Of a stretch of DNA of 64,000 nucleotides, positions 32,096-40,393 are shown one piece after another. The translations under genes and the position numbers were made by a program. The notes beneath the pieces were generated by a model. The model ran no database searches, was not told the origin of the DNA, and saw only the letters and a list, made by a program, of their open reading frames with translations. Within the stretch, counting starts at the first letter, position 1; each line of letters opens with the position of its first letter. The stretch is from positions 1 through 64,000 of the forward strand of contig JACRKC010000086.1 in NCBI GenBank assembly GCA_016235555.1, given 5' to 3'. The stretch is from Verrucomicrobiota bacterium (GTDB lineage Bacteria; Verrucomicrobiota; Verrucomicrobiia; Opitutales; Opitutaceae).

Positions 32096-33217
32096 TCACT
32101 TCGGGTCGTCGTAGCGGCGGAGCGTGAGGGTGTCGCCGACGGAGAGCTTGGCGGTCGCGGCGGCGTCGCCGAAGTTGCGCGCGAGCCAGACGAAGCCGTC
32201 GGCGTTCGGGAAGACGACCCAGTCGCCGCGCTTCACGCTGTTGAAATCGATGCCGTAGCGCACGCGGTAGGTTTCCCCACCGACAATGAGTTGGAGGTAG
32301 TGCAGCGGTGCTACGGTGAGGGCGGCGAAGTCGGCGGGTTGGGCGTTGAGGGAAACGTTGCCGTAGACCGCGGAGATTTCGGTGACGCGCGCCTCGAAGC
32401 CGCGGCCGTCGGGATGCGCGGTGACCTGCGTGGGTAGCGGCGCCGGGGGAACGGTCGCGTCGAAGTAGGTGGTGCCGGTGGGGGGCTTCGGCACGGCGTC
32501 GTGGCCGCGGTCGAGCCAGGCGTTGAGGGCGCGGAGGGCGGCGAGGCGTTCGTGCTGGTTGACATTCACGTGGCCGTCGCGGGCCACGGTAAAGAGAACC
32601 GGACGGAGTTCAGGATCGTCGCGCGGGACTTGTTTCGCGGAAACGTAGGCGCGCGGGGCGGAGATTTCGCTCTGGTTGGCGAGGAACAGCAGGGGGATGC
32701 GGGGAAGGAGCGAAGTGCCGACGGCAGCGGAGTTTTCCTGCAGCGTAAGCGCAGGACCGAGGGCGATGGCTCCGGCGTAGAGCGCCCGGCCGAGGTCGTC
32801 GCGAACCGGGTCGCGCTCGGCGATGAGGGTGGCAATGAGGCCGCCCATCGACTCGCCTTCGACGAGCACACGGCCGGGCGCGCCGAATTTTTTCGCGATG
32901 TGGGCGCGAAGGGCGTCGAGATCGGCGATCGCGTCGGCGACGATGATGCCGTTGCGACGGTAACTCGTCTTCGCGACGATCCAGCCCTCGTCGAGGAGCG
33001 TGCGGTAGGCGAGGTGCCCGGGGTGGAGATCGGCGACCAGCGGGCGATCCTCGGCGCGATAGCCGTGGGCGAGGAGCAGCAGGCGCTGGTTCCATATCCG
33101 GGTGCGGGCGAGGGTGAACTTGGCACCGTCGATCTCGCCGGTCTCGATCAGGACGGCGGGTGCGGCGGCGACGGCGGCGGCACACGTGATGAGAAAAATG
33201 AGCAGGTGGCGAGGCAC
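32096..33217 (-). CDS. Exported alpha/beta hydrolase, 373 aa
   Basis: A signal peptide-like N-terminus (RHLLIFLITCAAAVAAAP) follows a GTG codon at 33217; an ATG at 33268 would add 17 charged residues in front, so GTG is preferred but uncertain. The hydrolase core has LLLLAHGYRAEDR as oxyanion region, nucleophile VEGESMGGLIATL, and a late DGHVNVNQHERL that may supply the catalytic His. The C-terminal 120 residues form an SAM-hydroxide-adenosyl-like or other beta domain that I do not recognise (GDWVVFPNADGFVWLARNFG). The substrate is unknown. It is divergent from hisC. Confidence 0.78.
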   Translation of the reverse strand: MPRHLLIFLITCAAAVAAAPAVLIETGEIDGAKFTLARTRIWNQRLLLLAHGYRAEDRPLVADLHPGHLAYRTLLDEGWIVAKTSYRRNGIIVADAIADLDALRAHIAKKFGAPGRVLVEGESMGGLIATLIAERDPVRDDLGRALYAGAIALGPALTLQENSAAVGTSLLPRIPLLFLANQSEISAPRAYVSAKQVPRDDPELRPVLFTVARDGHVNVNQHERLAALRALNAWLDRGHDAVPKPPTGTTYFDATVPPAPLPTQVTAHPDGRGFEARVTEISAVYGNVSLNAQPADFAALTVAPLHYLQLIVGGETYRVRYGIDFNSVKRGDWVVFPNADGFVWLARNFGDAAATAKLSVGDTLTLRRYDDPK

Positions 33218-33271
33218 GGCAGTAGTTGAATCTGCTTTCGCGCAGGTGGCGAATCGTGTTCGAGTCATCGG

Positions 33272-34378
33272 ATGAATTACGAGTCACTCGCCAAACCCTC
33301 CGTGCTCACACAGCCGGTCTACGAACCGGGCAAACCGATCGAATACGTGGCGCGCGAGCTAGGGCTCGACCCGGCGACGATCATCAAGCTGGCGTCGAAC
33401 GAGAATCCGTGGGGACCGTCGCCGCGGGCGGTCGAGGCGGCGAAGCGCGCGATCGAGGCGGGGGAGCTTTACCCGGATGGCGGCTGCTTTGAACTGCGCG
33501 CGAAGCTGGCGGCAAAGTGGGGTCTGAAAGCGGAGCAGTTCGTGATCGGCAACGGCTCCAATGAAATCATCGAGCTGCTCGGGCACGTGTTTGTCGGGCC
33601 CGGCGACGAGGTTGTCATGGGGGCGCCGGCGTTCGTGGTCTACAAGCTCGTCACGCTGCTCTTCGGTGCGAAGGCGATCGAGGTGCCGTTGGTGAATTGG
33701 CGGCACGATTTGCACAAGATTGCGGCGGCGATCACCCCGCGCACGAAGCTGGTTTACGTGTGCACGCCGAACAATCCGACGGGCACGGCGAACACGGAAG
33801 CGGAGATTGTGGCGTTCGTGCGCGGGCTGCCGGACCATGTGGTCGCGGTGGTCGACGAGGCGTATGCGGAGTTTGTGCTGCGGGCGCCGGATCTGCGTCC
33901 GCTCATCGCGGAAGGGCGGAAGGTGGTGTGCCTGCGGACATTCTCGAAAATCTATGGACTCGCGTCGCTGCGCGTGGGCTACGGTTACGCGAGCACCGAA
34001 GTGTGCGCGTTGCTGAATCGCGTGCGGCAGCCGTTTAACGTGAACGCCATCGCGCAGGCGGCGGCGCTGGCAGCGCTCGACGACGCGGAGTTTGCGGAAA
34101 AAACGGCGCGCGAAAACCGCGCCGGGCTCGTGCAGCTCGAGCAAGGGTGTCGCGAGCTCGGGCTGGAATTCGTGCCGAGCGTGGCGAATTTCATGCTGGT
34201 GCGGGTGGGCGATGGGTTGAGCGTATTCGATGCGCTGCAGAGGCGCGGGTTGATTGTGCGGCCGGTGAAAAGCTACGGCCTGCCTGAATGGGTTCGAGTC
34301 ACAGTCGGGACCCGCGTGCAAAACGAGCGCTTGCTCGCCGAGCTTGGGACGGTGTGTCCGTCGCGCAGTCGGCCCTGA
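33272..34378 (+). CDS. hisC: Histidinol-phosphate aminotransferase, 368 aa
   Basis: This is a fold-type I PLP aminotransferase of histidine biosynthesis. It shows KLASNENPWGPSP and YPDGGCFELRAKLA near the N-terminus, NGSNEIIELL, CTPNNPTGT, VVDEAYAEF, and the PLP lysine in RTFSKIYGLASLRVGYG. Length and motifs are those of HisC. No other his gene is adjacent. It starts 54 bp from the divergent hydrolase. It precedes the exopolysaccharide set by a 417-bp gap. Confidence 0.93.
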   Translation: MNYESLAKPSVLTQPVYEPGKPIEYVARELGLDPATIIKLASNENPWGPSPRAVEAAKRAIEAGELYPDGGCFELRAKLAAKWGLKAEQFVIGNGSNEIIELLGHVFVGPGDEVVMGAPAFVVYKLVTLLFGAKAIEVPLVNWRHDLHKIAAAITPRTKLVYVCTPNNPTGTANTEAEIVAFVRGLPDHVVAVVDEAYAEFVLRAPDLRPLIAEGRKVVCLRTFSKIYGLASLRVGYGYASTEVCALLNRVRQPFNVNAIAQAAALAALDDAEFAEKTARENRAGLVQLEQGCRELGLEFVPSVANFMLVRVGDGLSVFDALQRRGLIVRPVKSYGLPEWVRVTVGTRVQNERLLAELGTVCPSRSRP

Positions 34379-34795
34379 AGCAAGGGACGCATCCGTTGGA
34401 GCCAATCAGTAGGGAGCAGTTGTCGGCGCCGGTCGAGCGACGCGAGCGGCATGGGTTGTGCAGGCCTTGTGGATTTGGACTTATTGGGTGACTTTCCTCG
34501 GGCTGGACTGCCTCATCGGGGGCGTGCAGCACGACCCTGCAAGGCAAAACAGCGGTCTAATCGTGGTCCGGTAGGTCGAAAAATTTTCCCGCAAAATTCG
34601 CTTGAAGCGGTAATTCGGTTGCGTTTTGCTCTGCTTGTCTCTCGTCTAATTTATCACCGTCGCCAATGATCTCACACTGTTTGGTCCTGCCTGCTGTGCG
34701 GTAATTATTGCGACATCCCAACCGTCTCTGCGGCACGAATTCTGCGATTCTTCCGTCGAGCGTCTCTATCAATCGATACCAACACTACTACGCAA
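34379..34795. promoter_or_regulatory. Long AT-richer intergenic region before the exopolysaccharide genes
   Basis: These 417 bases have no convincing gene. Composition drops well below the surrounding GC from about 34550 on (for example AAAAATTTTCCCGCAAAATT), which suggests promoter and regulatory DNA for the barrel gene that follows. A weak TTGCTC / TAATTT pair with 16-bp spacing lies at 34626-34653, but I would not rely on it. Confidence 0.4.
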
Positions 34796-35929
34796 ATGAA
34801 GAATTACTCCCGACTCGTTATCGCGTTGGCGGCATTGACTGCCGCTACTCACGCGGCGCCGTTCTTGGCCATCGGTGATGGAGCCGAGCTGTTCGCTACA
34901 GGCACTTTGGGCGTGCGGGCGGACGACAACATCTTCTTGGATGCCAAGGCCACCAGCGACACCATATTTGACATCAACCCCGGGTTGACCCTTGAGTTCG
35001 GCAAGAACGCTGAGCTGAAGGGGTCGCTGGCGATCATTGATTCGTTTGCGAACTATTCTGATCACAGCTCGTTGAATACGAATCTGTTTTCAGCCGACTT
35101 CAACGCCAACTTTGACGATGGCAAGACGAAGCTCAGTTTCAATGCTGGCTACCATGAAATGAACCAGAACACGGTAGATACGGCTCTGGCTGCTGGTGGC
35201 AAATTGACTCGTCGCGATCAGTTCGTAGTTGGGACCAAGGGTGAAGTGGAGATCTCGCAGATCACGTCGGTGGCCGCTGGCGTCAATTTCGACCATATGA
35301 ACTACAAGGTTTCGGGCTACGGTGATACCGACGAGCTGAAGGTGCCGGTCAATTTTTACTACAAGTGGACGCCTAAGACGGACATCAGCTTGGGCTACAG
35401 CTATAGCAACTACCAGACGACGATTGGTCAGGATTCGAACGATCACTTCTTCAGCGTCGGTCTCCGCGGTGAAGTCCTCCCCTTGCTCAAGGGTGAAATC
35501 GCGGTGGGTGTTGACCAACGCAACATTTCCGGTGGCAGTTCCAAGACCGATCCCGGCCTGACCGCCAACCTCACGTATGAGTATTCTCCGAAGACCACAC
35601 TGACATTTACGGCGGGCAATAACCACGGCACCTCGCCGCAGGGTGCACAGCAGAAGAATTTTTCGTTGGGTGGCAAAGTTAATGTCGCGATTGATTCTGC
35701 GTGGTCCGTTGATGGTGGCTTGAATTGGCGCAACATTGCCTATTCCCGCTTTGGCGCCGCCGGACCCCACGAGGATGACTATGTGGAAGGCACTGTTGGC
35801 GCCGGCTATATCGTGAACTCGTGGGTCAAAATCAAGGCGGACTACACATATCGCAACAATAGTTCCAACACCGGTGCAGGAGAGTTCACCGGCAACGTGT
35901 TCACTCTTTCGGCTAGCCTCCGCTACTAA
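34796..35929 (+). CDS. Outer-membrane beta-barrel protein of an exopolysaccharide locus, 377 aa
   Basis: A signal peptide (YSRLVIALAALTAATHA) is followed by many alternating amphipathic strands and a C-terminal aromatic residue (SASLRY), typical of outer-membrane barrels. It resembles the putative beta-barrel porin type found beside polysaccharide export genes, for example GVRADDNIFLD and FSVGLRGEVLPLLKG. It probably forms or supports an export pore. Base composition is lower in GC than the window average. A clear terminator follows at 35960, so it may be transcribed separately from the Wza-like gene. Confidence 0.82.
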   Translation: MKNYSRLVIALAALTAATHAAPFLAIGDGAELFATGTLGVRADDNIFLDAKATSDTIFDINPGLTLEFGKNAELKGSLAIIDSFANYSDHSSLNTNLFSADFNANFDDGKTKLSFNAGYHEMNQNTVDTALAAGGKLTRRDQFVVGTKGEVEISQITSVAAGVNFDHMNYKVSGYGDTDELKVPVNFYYKWTPKTDISLGYSYSNYQTTIGQDSNDHFFSVGLRGEVLPLLKGEIAVGVDQRNISGGSSKTDPGLTANLTYEYSPKTTLTFTAGNNHGTSPQGAQQKNFSLGGKVNVAIDSAWSVDGGLNWRNIAYSRFGAAGPHEDDYVEGTVGAGYIVNSWVKIKADYTYRNNSSNTGAGEFTGNVFTLSASLRY

Positions 35930-35959
35930 GCAAGGTTCTGATAGCTTGACCAATTTAAG

Positions 35960-35994
35960 ACGGAAGAGGGCCTTTTGGTCTTCTTCCGTTTTTT
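35960..35994 (+). terminator. Rho-independent terminator after the barrel gene
   Basis: The stem ACGGAAGA pairs with TCTTCCGT around a GGGCCTTTTGGTCT loop region, followed directly by a run of T (TTTTTT). It lies 30 bp after the barrel stop and just before the Wza-like start. Confidence 0.8.
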
Positions 35995-36013
35995 GTCTCT
36001 GACACTTATTTGT

Positions 36014-36661
36014 ATGCTTAGAGTGCCACTTGTTGCGATTGCAGCTCTCACTTTTGCCGGCACGTCCCTGATGGCGGCCCAAGCTGATGCTGCGCTCAAA
36101 GATCGTGCGCCGGTTGGGGCCAGGGAAAGGAAGCGCTCGGAGTTCTCAAAGGTCGATTACGTGTTACAGCCCCTCGATATTTTAAAGGTTCAGGTGTTGC
36201 AGGAGGAGGAAATCAATCGACTGGGCGAGGTTCGTATTTCTCAAGAATATACCATCAATCTCCCGCTCATTGGCGCGGTAGATCTGAAGGGCAAGACCGC
36301 TCAACAGGCCCGCGAGATCATTCGGGAGCGCTACGACCGCGACTACCTTGTCGATCCCCAAGTGCAGTTGCAGGTGATCGAATACGGCAAACGCTTCGTC
36401 AACGTCATCGGTCAGGTCAACAAGCCTGGCGAAGTGCAATTCCCACAGGAGGAGGGGCTGACATTGGTGGAGGCCATTTCCCGTGCGGGCGGCCAGACCC
36501 GATTGGCCAACCTGAAAAAGGTCGTATTAAAACGGACTAATTTCGATGGGACGGTCGACGTTTCGACGATTAATGTCGAGGATCTCATGAAAACCGAGAG
36601 CACGGATACCTATCCGTTGAGACCGGGTGATGTCATCACTGTCCCGGAACGTTCGATCTAA
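36014..36661 (+). CDS. Polysaccharide export protein, Wza-like (periplasmic/outer membrane), 215 aa
   Basis: A signal peptide is present (VAIAALTFAGTSLMAAQA), without a lipobox cysteine. A Poly_export domain follows (YVLQPLDILKVQVLQEEEIN, VRISQEYTINLPLIGAVDL, GKTAQQAREIIRERY), then one SLBB domain (NVIGQVNKPGEVQFPQEEGL, TLVEAISRAGGQTRLANLKK). It is shorter than E. coli Wza and lacks its C-terminal amphipathic helix, so a partner in the outer membrane, perhaps the adjacent barrel, would be needed. The start at 36014 places the signal peptide correctly. The tyrosine kinase gene follows after 20 bp. Confidence 0.9.
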   Translation: MLRVPLVAIAALTFAGTSLMAAQADAALKDRAPVGARERKRSEFSKVDYVLQPLDILKVQVLQEEEINRLGEVRISQEYTINLPLIGAVDLKGKTAQQAREIIRERYDRDYLVDPQVQLQVIEYGKRFVNVIGQVNKPGEVQFPQEEGLTLVEAISRAGGQTRLANLKKVVLKRTNFDGTVDVSTINVEDLMKTESTDTYPLRPGDVITVPERSI

Positions 36662-36681
36662 CCGTCTCCCGCATCCAACCG

Positions 36682-38910
36682 ATGGACTCATCAGAAAAAC
36701 AAACCCAGCAGGGTGGCGGCAGCGGCTACGGCTACAACTACGGCGGTTATTCGGCGTCCGGCTATGGTTACGGCTACGGCGACGGCGGAAACAGCTCGGG
36801 CGTTCAACGCAGCTTTCAAGACTACCTGCTGATCCTGCGGGAACGCGTCTGGTATGTGGTTGTGGTGTTCCTCGTCGTTTTTTCGAGTTCGTTGGTTTAC
36901 ACGCTGAGCAGCCCGAAGATTTACCAGTCGGCGGCCACTGTGCAGATATTCCGGCGGGATCCGAATGTCGTTCAGGTCCAGCAGGTGATGGACAACGACA
37001 TCCGGTCTGCGGAAGATCTGAACACGCAGATCAAAATTCTCGAGAGCGTCAGCATCGTGCAAAATGTGGCCCAGCGTCTGACCGGAGATGACCTGCGGGC
37101 CTTTCTTGCGCCCTATGAGCGCACTCCGGCCGACACCGCATTTGTCGCCGACCTCCTCTACAAAAACCGCAAGGTGGTTCCGCAACGGCTGACCTTGGTG
37201 GTCAATGTCACCTACCAGCATCCGGATCGGTTTGTCGCGGCCAAGGTCGCGAATTTTTTCGTCGATGAATACATCGACCACAACAAGAAGCTGCGCATGG
37301 ACGACTCGGTGAAGGCCTACGAGAATCTCAAGCAGCCGGCCGAGGAACAGCGCCGCAAAGTCGACCAGATCCAGCAGCGGCTGCAGGAATATAAGGAAAA
37401 GAGCGGAGCCATTTCGCTGGATAGTCGCAAGGACATCGTCAACGAGACGCTCAAGGCCATCAACCTTGAGGCCACCAAGGTCGCGCAGCTTCTCAATGTC
37501 GCCGATAACCGTCTCAACCAGGTCAAGGAACGCCGCGAGAAGGGGCTCGATCTCACCGAGCTGCCGTTCATCGCCTCCCAGCCCATCATCGCGCAGTTGC
37601 TCACTCGCCGGGCGGAGCAGCAGATTGTCATCGCGTCCCTAGGCAAGCGCTACCGCAAGCTGCACCCCGAGATGATCAAGACCGCCTCGTCGCTGGATCA
37701 GACCGAGCGCGAGCTCAAAAAGGCCATCGACACCGCGTGCGCGCAGGTGGAGGCGGAGCATCAGGCGGCGGTCCGTCAGGACGAGCAGGTCAAGGCGGAC
37801 CTCGCGAAGCAAAAGGAAGAGTCGATCAACCTCGAGCGGCTGGCCCTCGACTACACCAAGAACGAGCGGGAATTGAAGACGAACGAGGCGCTGCTCCAGA
37901 GCCTGTCGTCCCGCTCGCTCGAAACGATGCTCACTGGCGCGATCTCGACCCAAAACGCGCGCATCGTGGATCGCGCGGCGCCCGCACCCGAGAGCAAGCC
38001 CATCTCCCCGAATATCCCGCTCAACCTTGGCTTGGGCGTCGTCGGCGGTCTTGGCCTCGGTCTCGCCTTCGCCTTCTTCGTTGCGTTCATCGACGACCGG
38101 GTGAAGAGCTCCTACGACATTGAGGGGGTGGTCGGGCTGCCGCTGATCGGCATCATACCCCAGATCAAACGCATGGAGGCCACCGACAAGGCGCAGATCG
38201 TGTTGAACAACGCCGACCGCCAGGTGGCGGAGGCCTTTTTGACCTTGCACTCGAGTCTGCGACTGAAGGACGAGAGTAAGAACGCGAAGGCCATTCTCAC
38301 CACGAGCACGATTCCCGGCGAGGGCAAATCGTTCACGACCACCAATCTCGCCCTTACCTTTGCCGCGCACGGAGAAAAGGTGATCGTGATTGATTGTGAC
38401 TTGCGTAAGCCCAACGTCCACAAGTCCTTCAAGATCGAAAACCTCAGGGGATTGATCGACATCTGCGCGGGCAAGGCGAAGTTCGAGGACGTAGTCGTGC
38501 GCGGGCCGCACGCCAATCTTGACATCCTGCCCGCCGGCGGTCGTGCGAAGAATCCGACCCAGATCCTCAACAGCAAAGCGTTCGAGCTCCTCATCTCCGA
38601 TCTCAAGAAGCGTTATGATCGCGTCTTCGTGGACACGCCGCCGCTGGCTGCGGTGAGCGATGCGCTCATCATCCTGCCCCTGATGGATGGTTCGATCTTC
38701 ACGATCTTCTTCAACAAGGTGCGCCGCAAAGCCGCGCAGTTCGCCGCCAAGCGTCTGCTCGATGCCAACGTGCCGAACTTCGGTGCCGTGCTCAACGGCC
38801 TCAACCTTGCGGTCTCCGGCTACTACTACGCCCAATACTACGACAAATCCTACAAGGACTACTATGTCGTGATGGCGAAGCAGGAAGAAACGAGCCCGGA
38901 ACGCGATTAG
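36682..38910 (+). CDS. Wzc-like polysaccharide co-polymerase / BY-kinase, 742 aa
   Basis: This is an inner-membrane chain-length regulator and tyrosine kinase. The domains in order are a Gly/Tyr-rich N-terminal tail (residues 13-36, GYGYNYGGY and similar), TM1 near 55-75, a Wzz domain and a long periplasmic coiled coil. TM2 is near 446-472 (GLGLAFAFFVAFIDD). The kinase has Walker A IPGEGKSFTTTNLA (about 545-558), Walker A' VIVIDCDLRKP and Walker B RVFVDTPPL. The C-terminal tyrosine cluster is YYYAQYYDKSYKDYY. It should autophosphorylate in trans on these tyrosines. It pairs with the Wza-like gene upstream. Confidence 0.94.
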   Translation: MDSSEKQTQQGGGSGYGYNYGGYSASGYGYGYGDGGNSSGVQRSFQDYLLILRERVWYVVVVFLVVFSSSLVYTLSSPKIYQSAATVQIFRRDPNVVQVQQVMDNDIRSAEDLNTQIKILESVSIVQNVAQRLTGDDLRAFLAPYERTPADTAFVADLLYKNRKVVPQRLTLVVNVTYQHPDRFVAAKVANFFVDEYIDHNKKLRMDDSVKAYENLKQPAEEQRRKVDQIQQRLQEYKEKSGAISLDSRKDIVNETLKAINLEATKVAQLLNVADNRLNQVKERREKGLDLTELPFIASQPIIAQLLTRRAEQQIVIASLGKRYRKLHPEMIKTASSLDQTERELKKAIDTACAQVEAEHQAAVRQDEQVKADLAKQKEESINLERLALDYTKNERELKTNEALLQSLSSRSLETMLTGAISTQNARIVDRAAPAPESKPISPNIPLNLGLGVVGGLGLGLAFAFFVAFIDDRVKSSYDIEGVVGLPLIGIIPQIKRMEATDKAQIVLNNADRQVAEAFLTLHSSLRLKDESKNAKAILTTSTIPGEGKSFTTTNLALTFAAHGEKVIVIDCDLRKPNVHKSFKIENLRGLIDICAGKAKFEDVVVRGPHANLDILPAGGRAKNPTQILNSKAFELLISDLKKRYDRVFVDTPPLAAVSDALIILPLMDGSIFTIFFNKVRRKAAQFAAKRLLDANVPNFGAVLNGLNLAVSGYYYAQYYDKSYKDYYVVMAKQEETSPERD

Positions 38911-38926
38911 CGTTTTCCGTCCCTGA

Positions 38927-39907
38927 TTACCGCGCGGCGGCGCGGCTCAGCCGGTCGTTGATTGCCGCTGCGAGCCCCTTCCCCCGGGCGCGCTCGACGT
39001 GAATCCGCCGGAAGCCGCTTTGATCGAGCCGGCGCAGCAGCGCAAATAAACGCCGGGCGGCGCCGCTTAGGTCACCGCGGATATCCAGCCAGAAGACGTT
39101 GCGGCCGTGTCCGGCCGCGGGGCGCGCAAGAAAAACCCAGGCGTCCGCGGTAGCCCGCCTCACCGGCAGGTGGTCGTGCAGCAGGACCGGCGTTCGCGGG
39201 CTGTAGTGCCGTTTCATCATTCCGGGTGCAAGTTGCGGCGCGCCGCGCCGCGACCGATTGGCTTGCGCCACGGCTCGGCCCAGTATCCGCTCCAGTTCCG
39301 CCACTGTGACGGCACCTGGCCGCAGGAGCCGCGGTCGATGCGGGTCGCGGAGGTCGATGATCGTGGACTCGAGGCCGATTGAGCAGGGGCCACCGTTGAG
39401 CACGTAGCCGATTTTCCGCCCGAGTCCTTGGACGACGTGGTCGGCCGTGGTCGGACTGATGTAACCAAAGGGGTTGGCACTGGGAGCCGCGAGCGGAAGT
39501 CGTGTCTTCCGTAGCAGCGCACGCAGCGCGGGGTGGGCGGGCACGCGCACGGCCACACTTGGGCGTCCGGCCGTCACGATAGCTGGAATCACATCGCGTT
39601 TGGGCAGAACCATCGTCAAAGGTCCTGGCCAGAATTTGGCGGCCAGACGCAACGCGTCCGGATTGGTGTGGGCGATCGTATCGAGCTCCGCGACTGAGTA
39701 AATGTGAACGATCAACGGATCCTCAGTGGGGCGGTCCTTCGCGCGGAAGATTCGCCGGCAGGCGGCTGGATCGAGGGCGTTGGCGGCCAAGCCGTAGACT
39801 GTTTCGGTCGGGACACCCACCAACTCGCCACGTTGCAGGGCGGCCGCCAGGCGCGACAGGCTGCGCGGCGTGGGGCGGAAGATGCGAGCAAGCGGGCTCC
39901 GTGGCAT
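38927..39907 (-). CDS. tsaC: L-threonylcarbamoyladenylate synthase (Sua5 type), 326 aa
   Basis: This enzyme makes threonylcarbamoyl-AMP for the t6A37 modification of ANN-reading tRNAs. The YrdC domain shows VPTETVYGLAANALD, FRAKDRPTEDPLIVH, FWPGPLTMVL, SVAVRVPAH, LPLAAPSANPFGYISPT and GLESTIIDL. A C-terminal Sua5 domain follows after APGMMKRHYSPRTPV, so this is the long Sua5 form. It lies downstream of rpsR, with a terminator in between. Confidence 0.93.
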   Translation of the reverse strand: MPRSPLARIFRPTPRSLSRLAAALQRGELVGVPTETVYGLAANALDPAACRRIFRAKDRPTEDPLIVHIYSVAELDTIAHTNPDALRLAAKFWPGPLTMVLPKRDVIPAIVTAGRPSVAVRVPAHPALRALLRKTRLPLAAPSANPFGYISPTTADHVVQGLGRKIGYVLNGGPCSIGLESTIIDLRDPHRPRLLRPGAVTVAELERILGRAVAQANRSRRGAPQLAPGMMKRHYSPRTPVLLHDHLPVRRATADAWVFLARPAAGHGRNVFWLDIRGDLSGAARRLFALLRRLDQSGFRRIHVERARGKGLAAAINDRLSRAAAR

Positions 39908-39913
39908 GGCACG

Positions 39914-39942
39914 AAAAAAGCCGGAGCGGTGACACTCCGGCC
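39914..39942 (-). terminator. Rho-independent terminator after rpsR
   Basis: On the minus strand GCCGGAG-TGTCACCG-CTCCGGC is followed by TTTTTT. The stem is 7 bp and GC-rich. It lies 26 bp after the S18 stop and just before the Sua5 start codon. Confidence 0.88.
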
Positions 39943-39967
39943 GAAATGCGGGGCAAGGCAGACGGCC

Positions 39968-40162
39968 CTACTGGGCAAGCAGCATGTTGCGCGCGTGTTT
40001 GAGCGTCTTGGTGACGGCGCGCTGGTGCTTGGCGGAGAGATGGGTGTATTTTCGCGGCAGAATCTTGCCGGTGTCGGTGACGTAGTGCCGCATGACCTCC
40101 GGCGTCGTGAAAGGAATTTCCGCGGGCGTGGGAGTCTGCTGCTTCTGCTCGGTGGTGCTCAT
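39968..40162 (-). CDS. rpsR: 30S ribosomal protein S18, 64 aa
   Basis: The core S18 sequence is recognisable: LRHYVTDTGKILPRKYTHLS in variant form (MRHYVTDTGKILPRKYTHLS), followed by AKHQRAVTKTLKHARNMLL. It is a small-subunit protein of the platform that binds with S6. The N-terminal tail is rich in Q, T and P. At 64 residues it is a little shorter than E. coli S18. No rpsF/rplI neighbours are present, so it is a stand-alone copy. It has no obvious Zn-binding CxxC. Confidence 0.93.
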   Translation of the reverse strand: MSTTEQKQQTPTPAEIPFTTPEVMRHYVTDTGKILPRKYTHLSAKHQRAVTKTLKHARNMLLAQ

Positions 40163-40272
40163 GTCTTGAAAGGGAGGGGAGAAGGTGGGCCGCGGGAGTG
40201 CGGTGTCAACCCGCATTTTGGAGTGGAAAATGGCTTCGTTTGCCCGGACTTTCCGAGCCCTTGCACCATGCC

Positions 40273-40348
40273 GTCCCCGTAGCTCAACTGGATAGAGCAG
40301 CGGTTTCCTAAACCGCGCATCCCGGTTCAAGTCCGGGCGGGGATACCA
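40273..40348 (+). tRNA. tRNA-Arg (anticodon CCU), CCA encoded
   Basis: The cloverleaf closes: acceptor GTCCCCG with CGGGGAT (one G-T at the end), D-arm AGCTCAACTGGATAGAGCA, anticodon stem GCGGT/ACCGC with loop TTCCTAA giving CCT, and T-arm CCCGG-TTCAAGT-CCGGG. The CCA end is genomic. It is 76 nt long. Confidence 0.96.
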
Positions 40349-40393
40349 TGGGCGCTGGGCCGTCGTTGCGGCGACGTCATGGGTGCGAGGTGG

